64,000 bases of DNA, from positions 558,001-622,000 of the forward strand of contig CALYLX010000150.1 in the NCBI GenBank assembly GCA_944990035.1. The letters are read 5' to 3'. The translations under genes were made by a program, and so were the position numbers. The stretch comes from Clitopilus passeckerianus (taxonomy: Eukaryota; Basidiomycota; Agaricomycetes; Agaricales; Entolomataceae). Below, piece by piece: positions 9,663 to 19,677 of this stretch. Numbering within the stretch: the first letter of the stretch is position 1; the number at the start of each line of letters is the position of its first letter. The notes beneath the pieces are model-generated. The model had not been told where the DNA came from and made no database searches. It was given only the letters and a program-made list of their open reading frames with translations.

Positions 9663-11012
9663 ATGGGTAAAGACTACTACAAACTACTAGGAATTTCAAA
9701 GTCTGCAACAGAAGACGAAATAAAAAAGGCGTACAAGAAATCGGTAGGACTTGCAATTGTCTATCACCAGAACACAAACTGACTCGCATCTCATCCTAGG
9801 CTTTGAAATGGCACCCAGATCGTAACAGTGGCTCAGAGGAAGCAAGCAAAAAATTCAAAGAGGTATGTAACCCGACAAGAACTTGGAAATCAATCTGACA
9901 CTTTCATCTGTAGATCTCGGAAGCATTCGAGGTACTGAGCGACGGCAACAAACGGGCACTCTACGACCAGTTCGGTGAAGAAGGTCTCAAAGGCTCAGGA
10001 TCCGTACCAGGGCAAGGTGGTCCAGGTGGTGGCTTCTCTGGCTTCAGCGGCTTCCCAGGTGGTGGTGGAGGCAACACCACTTTCTCATTCTCAACGGGAG
10101 GCCCCGGCGGTTTCAGCAGCTCAGGAGGTTTCTCGCCTTCCGATGCTCAAAAGATCTTCGAGTAAGTTTCATCATCACATCATCATATCCGAAAAGGCCA
10201 CTGACGTCAATTCTTTCCAGACAAGTATTTGGTGGTGGTGGTCTGGGAGGGTCATTCGGCTTCAACGGAACTGGTATGGGTGGCATGAATAGAATGGGTG
10301 GTGGAATGGGCGGGGGCGGACGAAAACGTAACGGAAGCATGTTTATGGACGTTGACGATGACGACGACTATAGTTCCTTTGGTGGCTTTGGTGGTGGAAT
10401 GCCAGGTGGAATGCCAGGCAGCCGCCCCAGCACTGGTCAACGCCAACGAACTCAACCCCAATCCCCTCAGTCTCCCGCCGAAATCACCAAACCCCTCAAG
10501 GTCTCCCTCAATGACCTTTACTCAGGAGCAACCAAACGAATCAAAGTCGGTCGACGACTTCTGAACGGAAATACGGAGGACAAGGTCCTCGAAATCAACA
10601 TACAACCCGGATGGAAGAGTGGCACGAAAGTCCGGTTCCCTCGAGCAGGGAATGAACAACCCGGCGGAGAGGCTCAAGATCTCGTCTTCGTCATCGAAGA
10701 GAAGCCACATGATGTCTTCAAACGCGAAGTCGACGACCTGACCTGCAACTTGCAGCTTCCTCTCCTGGAAGCATTAACTGGGGTGGTGGCAAGAAGGTGC
10801 TCGAACTATTGGATCATCGGAAACTGCAGGTTCCCATTCCGCTTGGTATCGTCAAGCCTGGCCAGGAAACAAGGATTCCTGGTGAAGGCATGCCAATCCG
10901 AAAAGGAGGTGCTACCCAACGAAAGGGCGATCTAATCGTCAAGTGGGACGTTGTCTTCCCGCAACGACTAACACCATCACAGCAGGAAGGTCTGAAGAAA
11001 GTTCTGGGTTGA
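9663..11012 (+). CDS. SIS1: Hsp40 co-chaperone, class B DnaJ, Sis1/DNAJB1 type
   Basis: Cytosolic/nuclear J-protein that delivers clients to Hsp70 and stimulates its ATPase. The J domain starts '[11 protein letters not shown]', has the catalytic HPD in 'KWHPDRN', and ends near '[12 protein letters not shown]'. A Gly/Phe-rich region (about 80-150) and Gly/Met-rich stretch follow. The two C-terminal beta domains then start at '[20 protein letters not shown]', with no zinc finger between, which makes it class B. Introns are short (near 9746-9800, 9863-9914, 10162-10220). At 10780-10783 the frame breaks between 'LLEALTG' and '[10 protein letters not shown]'. This is either one G missing from a GGGG run or a 47-nt intron 10783-10829 that would delete a conserved strand. 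Heat-shock elements lie upstream. Confidence 0.92.
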
Positions 11013-11213
11013 ATAACGTCACGAAACATAGATTTACGCTAATTCATATCTCGCAACGAATATTTTATACCCAATTGTATACTAAAACATATGTTGTAAC
11101 AACAGGACATTTACAGTAATTCTAGAACAATTAGCATCATATCATTCTATGTGCATGAGAGACCTATGAATATGAAAGAAAACATAAAAACCGACATAGA
11201 AACCAGTAATTGT

Positions 11214-14200
11214 TCAATGCTCAGTCTTCTTGGGTTTTCGGGGAGGACGGTGTGGACCACTACCACCTCCTTCACTACCACCAGCTCCTCCTCGCGTCGA
11301 GGTCTGGCTCTGACCTTGAGAGGGATTTTCCCGCCTCCCTCCACGTTTCTGGTTGCCACCCCTCCTGGACTTCGATGACCCGGCGGCTTCCTGTTGTGAA
11401 GCCACAACCGCCGCCTCCGTTTCCAATCTCACCCTCTCCTCTTCAGCAGTCCACCAGGCAAGGAAATCCGCCTCCTGTTGTCGATCCTTCTCCTCTTGCT
11501 GAATCTCTACAAGAGACCGCTTCTCCTGCTTAGGACCACCTGCAAGCAAGTCCTCTTCTAGCTGTTGAATAGCAGCGAATGACATCCCGGTTGTTACAAC
11601 GGGAGGCGCAGCAGAGGAGGCCTGATTCCACACTTTACCGCTGGCTCGGCGAGGATTGGGTGGGTTTGACCCGGAGGCGACAGGTTGTCTCGAAGGTGTG
11701 ATAAATGGTCCCAATTCTGGTCCCGAAGGGGTACCAGGTGTCTTCTGTGATGTCTTAGGTGTTGAAGGCTTCTTGAATGGCGAGAGTGCAGGAAACTGTC
11801 CCTGCGCCTCCGCGGAAGATTCACCACGGCGGGAAGGGGTGGTCGGAGGTGCTGGATGCGTATCTCCTGCGGCTTCTCCCAGGCCAGAAGGTACCCTTTG
11901 ACGAGGTTGCGGACCAGGTCGCAGAGGTGAGCCGGCAGGTGGTCCAGCGCTACTCGCAAGCCCACGCACATTCTCTGAGGACGACCCTGCTCTGCGGAGC
12001 TCTTGCTGAGATCTGTGAGTCGCCATCGCTGCAGTGGGTGGCGAGATACGAGCCAGGGTGGGCCCTGCAGTCTTTGAAGGGGATGTATTGGCTGCTTCCG
12101 CCATGAGGGTTTTCATGTCAACCCTTGGGACAGAGGTGGCTTTCCAGACAGGCACTCCTGCGGCAGGTGGTGCTTTTGCACCAACAGAAGGGGATTGCGT
12201 CGCTGCGGCAGCGTCGGAAACCGATGGACCGTCCCCGTCGTCCATCTGGAAGATATCTTCCGTAGAAGCCCGATGATGTAGCCCAGTGGTTGGTGGTGAT
12301 ACGGGACTTGTCATTAGCGAAACAACTTCTACTCGGGCTTTCTTCTTCTTGGGAGTCGAAGGTTGTCGAATGAAAACGGAAAGATCAATGTCCCTCTCGT
12401 CGATGGGTCTGGGTATATCCTGAAGTGCAAGCCAGTCGGCGTGGCGAACGAGAGCTTGCTCGCCGAGTATTCCTGAACGCGATACGGGCGATTTGTCGGC
12501 TTGCGCAATTTTAATGAATTTGGAGAGCCGCTTGATAAGACTGTGAGGGATTTCATCAAGCATCCCAGTTTCCAGGAATGACTCCATGTTGACAGCGATA
12601 TATTTTTGAATTCTGTTGGTGAGGTCATCTGCATCCAGGTAGGATGCTTCCGCAAGCACATAACTTGCGTTGTGTAGGTTGATGTATTGGAGGATCACGG
12701 TAGAGCATAAAGAAACTAGTCGGTCCAGTAAGAGCTCATTCTATAACGAACTTTAGTATTTCAAGTTTCTTGATGTTGATTAGAAGCGTGACCTACTGCG
12801 GCTGCCATGACCTCGAATACGAAATCCAACAATTCATCGACGCTGTGAACTCCAGGAAGGAAGTCGAAGATACCGTCATCAACGCCGCAGCACATGAACC
12901 TCAGAACGAAATCCATCACACGACATGTGAGATGCTTCATGTCGATATGGATAACCCCGTCTTCATTCCAACGGTTCCTTGTCCAGTCTTCCTCCCCAAA
13001 GAAATCTGCAAAGAAAATGGACCGAGCCCGAAGGACCATCGAATGGGTGTGTATTTCCTTGTCGGCCAGGTGGAGGATGACATCCGGAGCGAACACTGAT
13101 TTCATCGGAACCGACGAGTCTTTCTGGGCCGAATCGTACAGCCGCTGCATGGCGTTTGATAGCGATGGGGAAGGAACCTGTTTAACTGGCTTTTCAAGGA
13201 CGGGGAGAAGGGTTGAAAGGTTTAACAGCTCGGCCAACGCTCGAAGATCCTGCTTTATGTGGGCTGGATTTATTCTGAGTGCTTTGATCTGTGGCTCCAG
13301 ACTCAGATACAAACGCCTATCCCATATGGCCAACACCTCGTCCGAGTACAAGAACCCGAGGAGTATGAGCACCGTGAATGGGTAGCAGCCAGTGAATGAT
13401 ATATGGATTGTGGGGTGAGGTCGACCTGGTTCGATTTTGGAGCATTTGATCGCAATCTTCGCAGTGTCACTCTTGATCGTGCCCTTGCCATTAAGAACAC
13501 CTTTCAGGAGAGGACACCTTGAACTCAGGATAACGCCATGCGCGGCGGCCTGACATCCACCGGGAAGATGTATAATCACATCCGCCCCTTTGCTTCGGTC
13601 ATGAATCTGGTTGTTCTCGGCCGATTTCTGCTTCTCGAGGAATTCAAGGAGACCAGAAAGTCTTTGGATGTCCTGATCTAAATGGGAATCAAATTCTTCC
13701 TCCAGTAGGTCACCATACTCGTCAAATGTATTGATAACGCGGGGGGAGCGGAACCTTGAAACCACTGAAGGAACGGTAGGAGACGTGCTAGGTCTTGAGA
13801 CAATGTATTGCCTGATGTGCTTATAGGTGTAGGCGAGTACTCCTCTTTAAGCGCAGAAAATGCGCCTGTGCTGTTAGCACAAACCTGCACGATTCGTTGT
13901 AGGTATGGAACCCGTTGAAATTTGAATGGTTTCGACGATGATTGTTGGCCAGTCTTGGAAGGGTTTCTCGAACGGGTGAAAACATGGCCAGAAACCGTGC
14001 AGATGATCATGGAGCCATCTGAACCAAGCGCTACATCCTGAATCGATATTTAGCATATTTCCATCCGTAAATCGTACACCAGTGGGCTTACCCTGACGGA
14101 GCTGAACTTCTTTCTCAGAGCCCACACTCTCTGAGGTTTGAACCCTGATTTGTCCTTTGCAGTTGCAGCAATCGCAGGGTCCATTGATCCAGGCGGGAAG

Positions 14201-15891
14201 AACGTGAACAATTCGCCGTTGAACGAAAGTGCAGCAAAGGTTTCATCGCACCCTACAACTTTGGCGATCTTCGCATTCTTGATAGCCTGCGGCGGTTGAT
14301 ATGGCTGAATCTCCGACGGAAATGCATGGATGGGAAACCTGTTGAAAGTAAGAACACGGCTTGCATGGACGAATCCTGCACTGCTTACTGGAGTTTCACA
14401 CTTCTGTCGTTCCAGACGCATACGACATCATGAGATGTCAAAAGACATGACATGGCGACATCCTGCGAATATCAGTACCGTGTAAAATCGTTTATCCATC
14501 GAACGGCTTACAGTCATGGCAATGGCGAGCACAGGAGAGGTTACTTTCGTAGCCTTTCGAGGAAGAATCTGTGGCTGTCCAGTTCGATCATATCCTGAGT
14601 GCGTTTGAGTCATCGGCAGGGCATCCTCAATATGGAATTGAAGGCCGACCTAGCTGACCGTTGTTCATACCCCAAGTGTACACGTCGGTCTCCGTCCAAC
14701 ACGCGGAAGCAGTCTTCGTTGCTGCGACGCCCATTATAATTTCCTTCTTGAGTGGACCTTGTATCTTCCTTGGCGTAGGTTGTATGCGCGCTGAACTGTC
14801 TCCCGACGTCGGATTCTCGATGACGTATCCAAGTTGCGCAAACCTGTTGAGGCCCCAACTCAGAATTTCCCCCGAGCTTGTTAATGCGAGAGTGTGATCC
14901 TGTCCAAGGGCAACTGAAACGATGGTGTACGAGAATTGTTGGAGGGGCGTGAAGTTGAATTGGGTGTGTTGGCCGGGTCCCAATCTACGTCCATATGAGA
15001 AGACGGCACATTTGACGGATACGTGAGCAACCCACCTGCCGCCACTACCGAACCCGCATAACCTGAGGTTCCCTTTCCCTTCGTTTGTTATGATTGCTAT
15101 CCAACCGTTAGAATATCAACGCGCCCTCAGGAAAGAACCATACCAGTATGCAACCTGGACATGTCTATATGACCAACCCGAATGGGCTGAAATCTGGATA
15201 CTCTGCCTTTCTCTTCTGATTCTTCCGACTCGTCTTTCCTACCGATGACTATAGTGTCGGCAAACAACCTGTCGGAACCGTCGCCAACCCCAAGGGCAGC
15301 ATTTCTGTCAAAACATTGATGAAATATTGTAAGAGGAGAGATATGAAGACATGCCTATTTGCACCCCAGGTATATAGCTCATGATAGCCCTTATCCCTTG
15401 CAGGTTTGGTGCCTTCCAGGGTAGAGTTGTAGAGGTCGAATGCAGTATAGCCCTCGTAATCCTGCACCGACCTATCAATATCGGCCCTCTGAAGGAGTAA
15501 GAGGCTATAATCCTGTTAAATACGATTGATAAATGCCGCAATAAGAACGAGCTTACGCAGCGGGCAAGTTCCCGTTATACAATGCCCGATGTAAAGGTGT
15601 CCAATGGCTTTCGGTGTCGGGAGCATTGACGTTGATAGCAGGTTGGCGGAGGAGAAGCCTGACGTACTCCAGCGAGTCTAAGTCCGCGCATGCAAGATGC
15701 AGAACCGTCCTCCCCAGCCAATCTCGAGCATTGATATCCTGGGCGACCTTGAAAGTCGACGCCCTCGTCCACGATTTGCCTACACTGGTGCTTAGAGTAG
15801 CATTGGATTGTCCGCGTTCGTTGCCAGCGTCCAACAGCCGTTGGAACGCTTTAATATTACGAAGTAGGAAGTAGTCATGGAGCAAGGTCAT
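11214..15891 (-). CDS. IBTK-like ankyrin/RCC1/BTB protein
   Basis: A large protein with the architecture of inhibitor of Bruton kinase and fission yeast Btb3, likely a cullin-3 substrate adaptor. The N-terminus (15891-15550) carries ankyrin repeats ('DWLGRTVLHLACAD', 'HWTPLHRALYNGN'). Next come RCC1 beta-propeller blades ('GYHELYTWGANRNAALG', 'SVALGQDHTLALTSSGEILSWG', 'DVYTWGMNNGQLG'), spread over exons down to about 13,900. Two BTB/POZ domains follow: 'ADVIIHLPGG...AAHGVILSSRCPLL' and 'APDVILHLADKEIHTHSMVLRARSIFF'. The tail from about 12,300 to 11,214 is Pro/Ser-rich with a conserved 'SFAAIQQLEEDLLAGG' segment and a basic RGG-rich end. The ATG at 15891 begins the ankyrin region. An open stretch upstream (to about 16,220) could hold another exon, but no clean join was found. 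Confidence 0.85.
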
Positions 15892-16383
15892 GCAGAGGAG
15901 TGAGTTGGACCAAGCGACTTCTGAAGGGGATTCCTTCAGAGAATCGAACAGTCCAAATGTACCGTGCTCTCGTCGAGGAACTGAGCACAGGCAAAGAACA
16001 GGTCCCGTTGAAGGTACCTGTTTTCAGTTTTCTTGAGATTTGGCTTACTGAAAACCGAAGTGCTTGAAGGTTCTGACTCGAACGGTGCCGGTGCTGGGGA
16101 GCCTTGGGGACCGTCGAACCTGCGAAATGATAAGCAGGGAAGGACATATGTGATGACTAAAGTTACCGTTTTCGGTAATCCTCGCTTAGATCGACAATCC
16201 ACGTTCGTGGCGTAGTAGAATGTCAAAGAATCGACGAATGATATTGAAGATCGCCCAAATATCGGGAATTTGAGAAATATAGGTTATATTCCATCCACAA
16301 GCGAAAGTACAGCCTGGTTCATCTATAGCGGCATCGAAAGCGCGGATGCCGAATGACAGCAAATGAAGCAAATACACAAAAAT
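15892..16383. other. Gap between IBTK-like gene and eIF3j, partly open on the minus strand
   Basis: About 490 bp. On the minus strand, 16,140-15,950 reads as protein-like sequence ('KTENRYLQRDLFFACAQFL') and another frame from about 16,010 runs in phase into the IBTK start. This may be an unrecognised upstream exon or exons. I could not build a consistent splice model, so it is left unassigned. Confidence 0.4.
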
Positions 16384-17366
16384 TTACATGAAATCATCCG
16401 CTTTCGATCCAAAGTCATCCAAAGCTTCTTCGTATGTACCCGTGTCAATCCTGAACAGAAAAGCGGTCAGCATGAGATAAATACATAAAGAAATTTGGAG
16501 ACATACCTAGAAGAGGCCTTGAGGCCTCCAAGAGCAGGTTTGGAAGCTGCCTTTGATTTCTTCTTACCGCTTGCCTTATCTCTTTGCTCCTTTTGTTTCT
16601 CGTTGGCAAGGGTAGTCAGCCCACTAGCAGCCTTCCGCACTTCAACATCCTTCAGTGGCATTGCGAGCTCTCGGACATGATGCTCAACGAAAGCAGGATA
16701 GAGAGGTTTATTCTGGTGTCGTTTGATGATGAATTCTATGATACGAGATGACAGCGCTTGGAAATCTTCCTTCGTCCGAGGTTGGAAGGAAATTAGAGAG
16801 TCCAGATCCTTGTTCGTGGTACCTGTAACTAACTGATGAGAATTCGAGATGATATGCAGATATGTCCCACACAAACCACCAAGAGCTGCTGCGCCGAATA
16901 GTTCAGCAGCATTGTGTAAATCTGCGTTCAATTCCTTCTCCTTGTCTCTTCTGGCCTTCTCTCGTGGGTCAAGTACTTCATCCGAGTCGTAGTCAACATC
17001 TCCAGCGGCTATGGCTGCTGCCTTTGCTGCCTCTTTCTCGGCCAGCTTCGCCTTGAGAGTGCCTTTCTTTTTCGGAGGGGCTGCTGTGACGGCTGCTGGA
17101 GCTTCCTCTTCCTCCTCCTCGGACGATTCTTCCCAGTCGCTCTGCAAGTGATATCAAATGAGAGATTTTTCGATTAAAGTAGAAATATAGAGACATACGA
17201 CTGGCTCGTCCTCATCCTCGTCTTCACCCTCCCACTTTGTTTTACCCTTCACGGGAACCTTTTTGGCCGGGGGTGCGGCAGGTGTATCGCTCTCGGATTC
17301 CTCTGGAAACAAGTTTCAGCAACCATCAGCGTCCAAATAAAATGTTATTCTACCCCAGTCAGACAT
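16384..17366 (-). CDS. HCR1: Translation initiation factor eIF3 subunit j (Hcr1)
   Basis: Loosely bound eIF3 subunit that helps 40S recruitment, start-site selection and recycling. Exon 1 is tiny: MSDW plus one base, with the ATG at 17364-17366. The spliced N-terminus is very acidic ('EESESDTPA', 'EGEDEDEDEP', 'SDWEESSEEEEEE'). A Lys/Ala-rich coiled segment follows, then the eIF3j core ('LDPREKARRDKEKELNADLHNAAELFG', 'FVEHHVRELAMPLKDVEVRKAASGL') and the basic end 'KPALGG'. The last exon supplies 'DTGTYEEALDDFGSKADDFM' before TAA at 16384-16386, which is the family's typical C-terminus. Head-to-head with COQ9, 137 bp between start codons. Confidence 0.92.
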
Positions 17367-17503
17367 CTTGAGTAGCTGAACGACCAATTAGCCCTATGAG
17401 ATCTAGTAGTTGCAATCAAAGTCGATAACGGTCGGATAATTATTGGGCGAAGTATTTCCGTATTCCGATCAGACCTTCCGATCCAACCTTTCGCTTGCAC
17501 CCA
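17367..17503. promoter_or_regulatory. Bidirectional promoter, eIF3j and COQ9
   Basis: 137 bp separates the two divergent ATGs. It contains a CCAAT motif near 17,381 and an ATTGG (CCAAT on the other strand) near 17,446, the binding site of the HAP/NF-Y complex that controls respiratory genes in fungi. The regulatory role is inference. Confidence 0.45.
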
Positions 17504-18451
17504 ATGACGCTCTCAAGGTGTGCTAGCATTTGACCTCTGCCATTATTTTCTGTGTGCGCTAACATATCTCTAAGTCAGCGTCTGCTCAAGCTTGCTCTTC
17601 CACTTGTCAGAACACATGGTTTTACAAGACAAGCTCTTGCTAACTCTGTGATTGCACTGCCCTCTGAGGAGGCACATGCAGAACCTCTTTCCGACACTGC
17701 TGTCTCTGCTCTTTTTGGAGAAGGAGATGCTGCACAGATAAGCCTCGTCAATGCATGGCTGGACGAAGGAATAAACGAAATAAGATCTGCACCAAAAGGC
17801 TCTACATTGAAGGAAGTTTTGTCCACACGACTTCAATACAATGAGCCTGTCATCAGACACCTTCCTCAGGTGTGTACTCGTTTTAGGCTCAGCGCCTCTA
17901 CTAATTGGAGAGTATAGGCATTTGCTCTGATGACTGCGTCCCGTTCCTTGTTATCACCTCTGGACCCTCGACCAGCCATTCGTCATGCTGGTCGCATTGC
18001 CGACGAGGCATGTTACGCGTCGGGAGACGCGTCTTTGCTGGTCAGGCTGTTCCCAAACCCTCTCGGGACATATGGCTGACCCGCAATATAGCTCGAATGG
18101 TATGCCAAACGTGGCTCAGTAGCGACGGTTTACACAGCAGCAGGCAAGTACCAGGATTGAGATTCATCAATACCGTTGTTAACCTAGGATTGGACAGAAC
18201 TACATCAGTTGACATCACCTCAGACGGCGTACCAGTTCTTGGACTCTCTCCTTGCGAGCTCTGCCTCGTTAGAGAAGGCAGTGAAGGAAACAGAAATGTT
18301 CGGTTCTTACATATTCAAGAGCTGCAGGGGTATTATCAGAAGTTTAGGTATATTCTAGGTAGTAGGTATCACACTAATTCTAATATTTTCATCCGATTCG
18401 TTGCCTTCAAGCTTCGAAGCGTTAATTGCAGTATTCGCGTCCTCATCATGA
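17504..18451 (+). CDS. COQ9: Ubiquinone biosynthesis protein COQ9
   Basis: Lipid-binding member of the mitochondrial CoQ synthome that presents intermediates to COQ7. Exon 1 encodes only MTLS plus two bases. The intron ends at an AG near 17575, giving 'SSQRLLKLALPLVRTHGFTRQAL', the start of the COQ9/TetR-like helical fold, then 'LSDTAVSALFGEGD', 'LVNAWLDEGI', 'RHAGRIADEACYASGDASLL' and 'LEWYAKRGSVATVYTAA'. A GC-AG intron at 18144-18197 rejoins 'ELHQLTSPQTAYQFLDSLL'. The last exon is short. Depending on the acceptor, the stop lies at about 18424 or at 18449-18451. No strong mitochondrial presequence is visible, so an upstream exon cannot be excluded. Confidence 0.85.
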
Positions 18452-18603
18452 TCCCGTTCTGATGCCTTGCGTCAGCCGGGAACGCCGAGGCGAACTGACA
18501 GTGGCACTTGCTCAGCTTCTTTTATATCCAACCCAGCATTTAGCCATGGAGCGACTATTCACTGACGCACATCTCCCTTTTTGCCCCCAGCCATCGCCTG
18601 TCC

Positions 18604-19263
18604 ATGGATATTGCCCAGAAATCAGTCCCTCAGCCCGGATTTGAGCCCAACTTCGAGCATACATACAGCGTCACCATCGACAAACCGTATGAGGAGGTTT
18701 TCAGAACCATAGGAACTCCAGACGGCCATGACCGAGTGACGAAACTATCCAAATTCTGCTCCGAATACACCCCTCTTCAGAATGACGAAGTCCTGATATC
18801 GTCGGAAGATGGCCTACAGGATATTGCTGTTGGCAAAGCGGAACCCAATGCGAATCCGCTCGACCCTCTCCCTTCTAATTCACGGATCCTGAGCCGACAG
18901 TCCTTCAAGCTCGTGGAGTCCATTCCTGTTCTGTTCGGCCTGTTCCACACCACGGTCCCCTTAGATGGAACTATCTGCTGGGATGAAGCTGCTGGGGTAT
19001 CGCTGTACGAAAGCGAGTCGAATAACTTCATGCATATCAAAGTCTGGAAATGCCGAAAATTTGTGCGGGAGGGCGACAACAAGGTCAAAGTAACGGAGAC
19101 CGTCAAAGGAAAATGTCCTTCGTTGATCCAGAAAATTGTGCAAGAGCAGGCCCGATCCGTACATACGTGAGTTTTATCCAGCCGTCCGGCTTCAACCTTA
19201 GCTGATCGAGGAATCCGTTTAACTATCAGCTCCCACATGGATGCCTACTGCACCCTCTTCTGA
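18604..19263 (+). CDS. Conserved fungal protein, possible SRPBCC/START-like fold
   Basis: Two exons. The long first exon starts at ATG 18604 ('MDIAQKSVPQPGF'). It ends near 19167 at a GTGAGT donor and joins about 19230 to a short exon ('SHMDAYCTLF') with the stop at 19261-19263. The opening strand 'HTYSVTIDKPYEEVFRTIG', a central 'FKLVESIPVLFGLFHTTVPLDGTICWDE' and a strand pattern 'LYESESNNFMHIKVWKCRKF', then a C-terminal helix 'SLIQKIVQEQARSVHTSHMDAY', look like a helix-grip (SRPBCC) lipid-binding fold. That is inference from pattern only. No catalytic motif is recognised and I know no named family for it. Confidence 0.55.
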
Positions 19264-19677
19264 GCCGCGCCTGATGAAATCCCACACCCTGGTTTCATAT
19301 TAGGTACGAGCCTTCCAACTGGCCCCATTTATCGACCAACATATCTCACAGGAACAGTGTTAATAGTATCTTATCTGAACACGTTTACCCAGCTAATAGC
19401 AAATGACGATGTCTATAAATAGCCGGCCCGCTGGGCTGAATATAGACTCCTTTACCCGAGCCAACGCCTCTTACATTTTCCCTCCGATTACAACAGCCCA
19501 AAATTGCTCTTGAAAGCGTGAAAACGCCGCATCCATATGCATCCGGTATTTGAATATACCTTTTACACTCGTGACTCTTCGAGATTGCAAGTTTAGCTCT
19601 CTATTAAAATCAATTCCAATGCGTCATTGTTATAAATTCCTCACGATTTGGTCTGTCCCCCTAACCAACCCATCCTC
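19264..19677. other. Promoter region of the amino-acid transporter
   Basis: About 410 bp with no ORF of note. It includes a TATA-like box at 19414-19422. Confidence 0.5.
19414..19422 (+). promoter_or_regulatory. TATA box (TATAAATAG)
   Basis: A near-consensus TATA element 256 bp upstream of the transporter ATG. The distance implies a long 5' UTR or a 5' UTR intron if it is the core promoter. Confidence 0.35.

Noticed and set aside
11656..12276. Overlapping plus-strand ORFs near 12 kb
   Set aside because: They oppose the Pro/Ser-rich tail of the IBTK-like protein, whose minus-strand frame is open for nearly 500 codons and joins the BTB exons.
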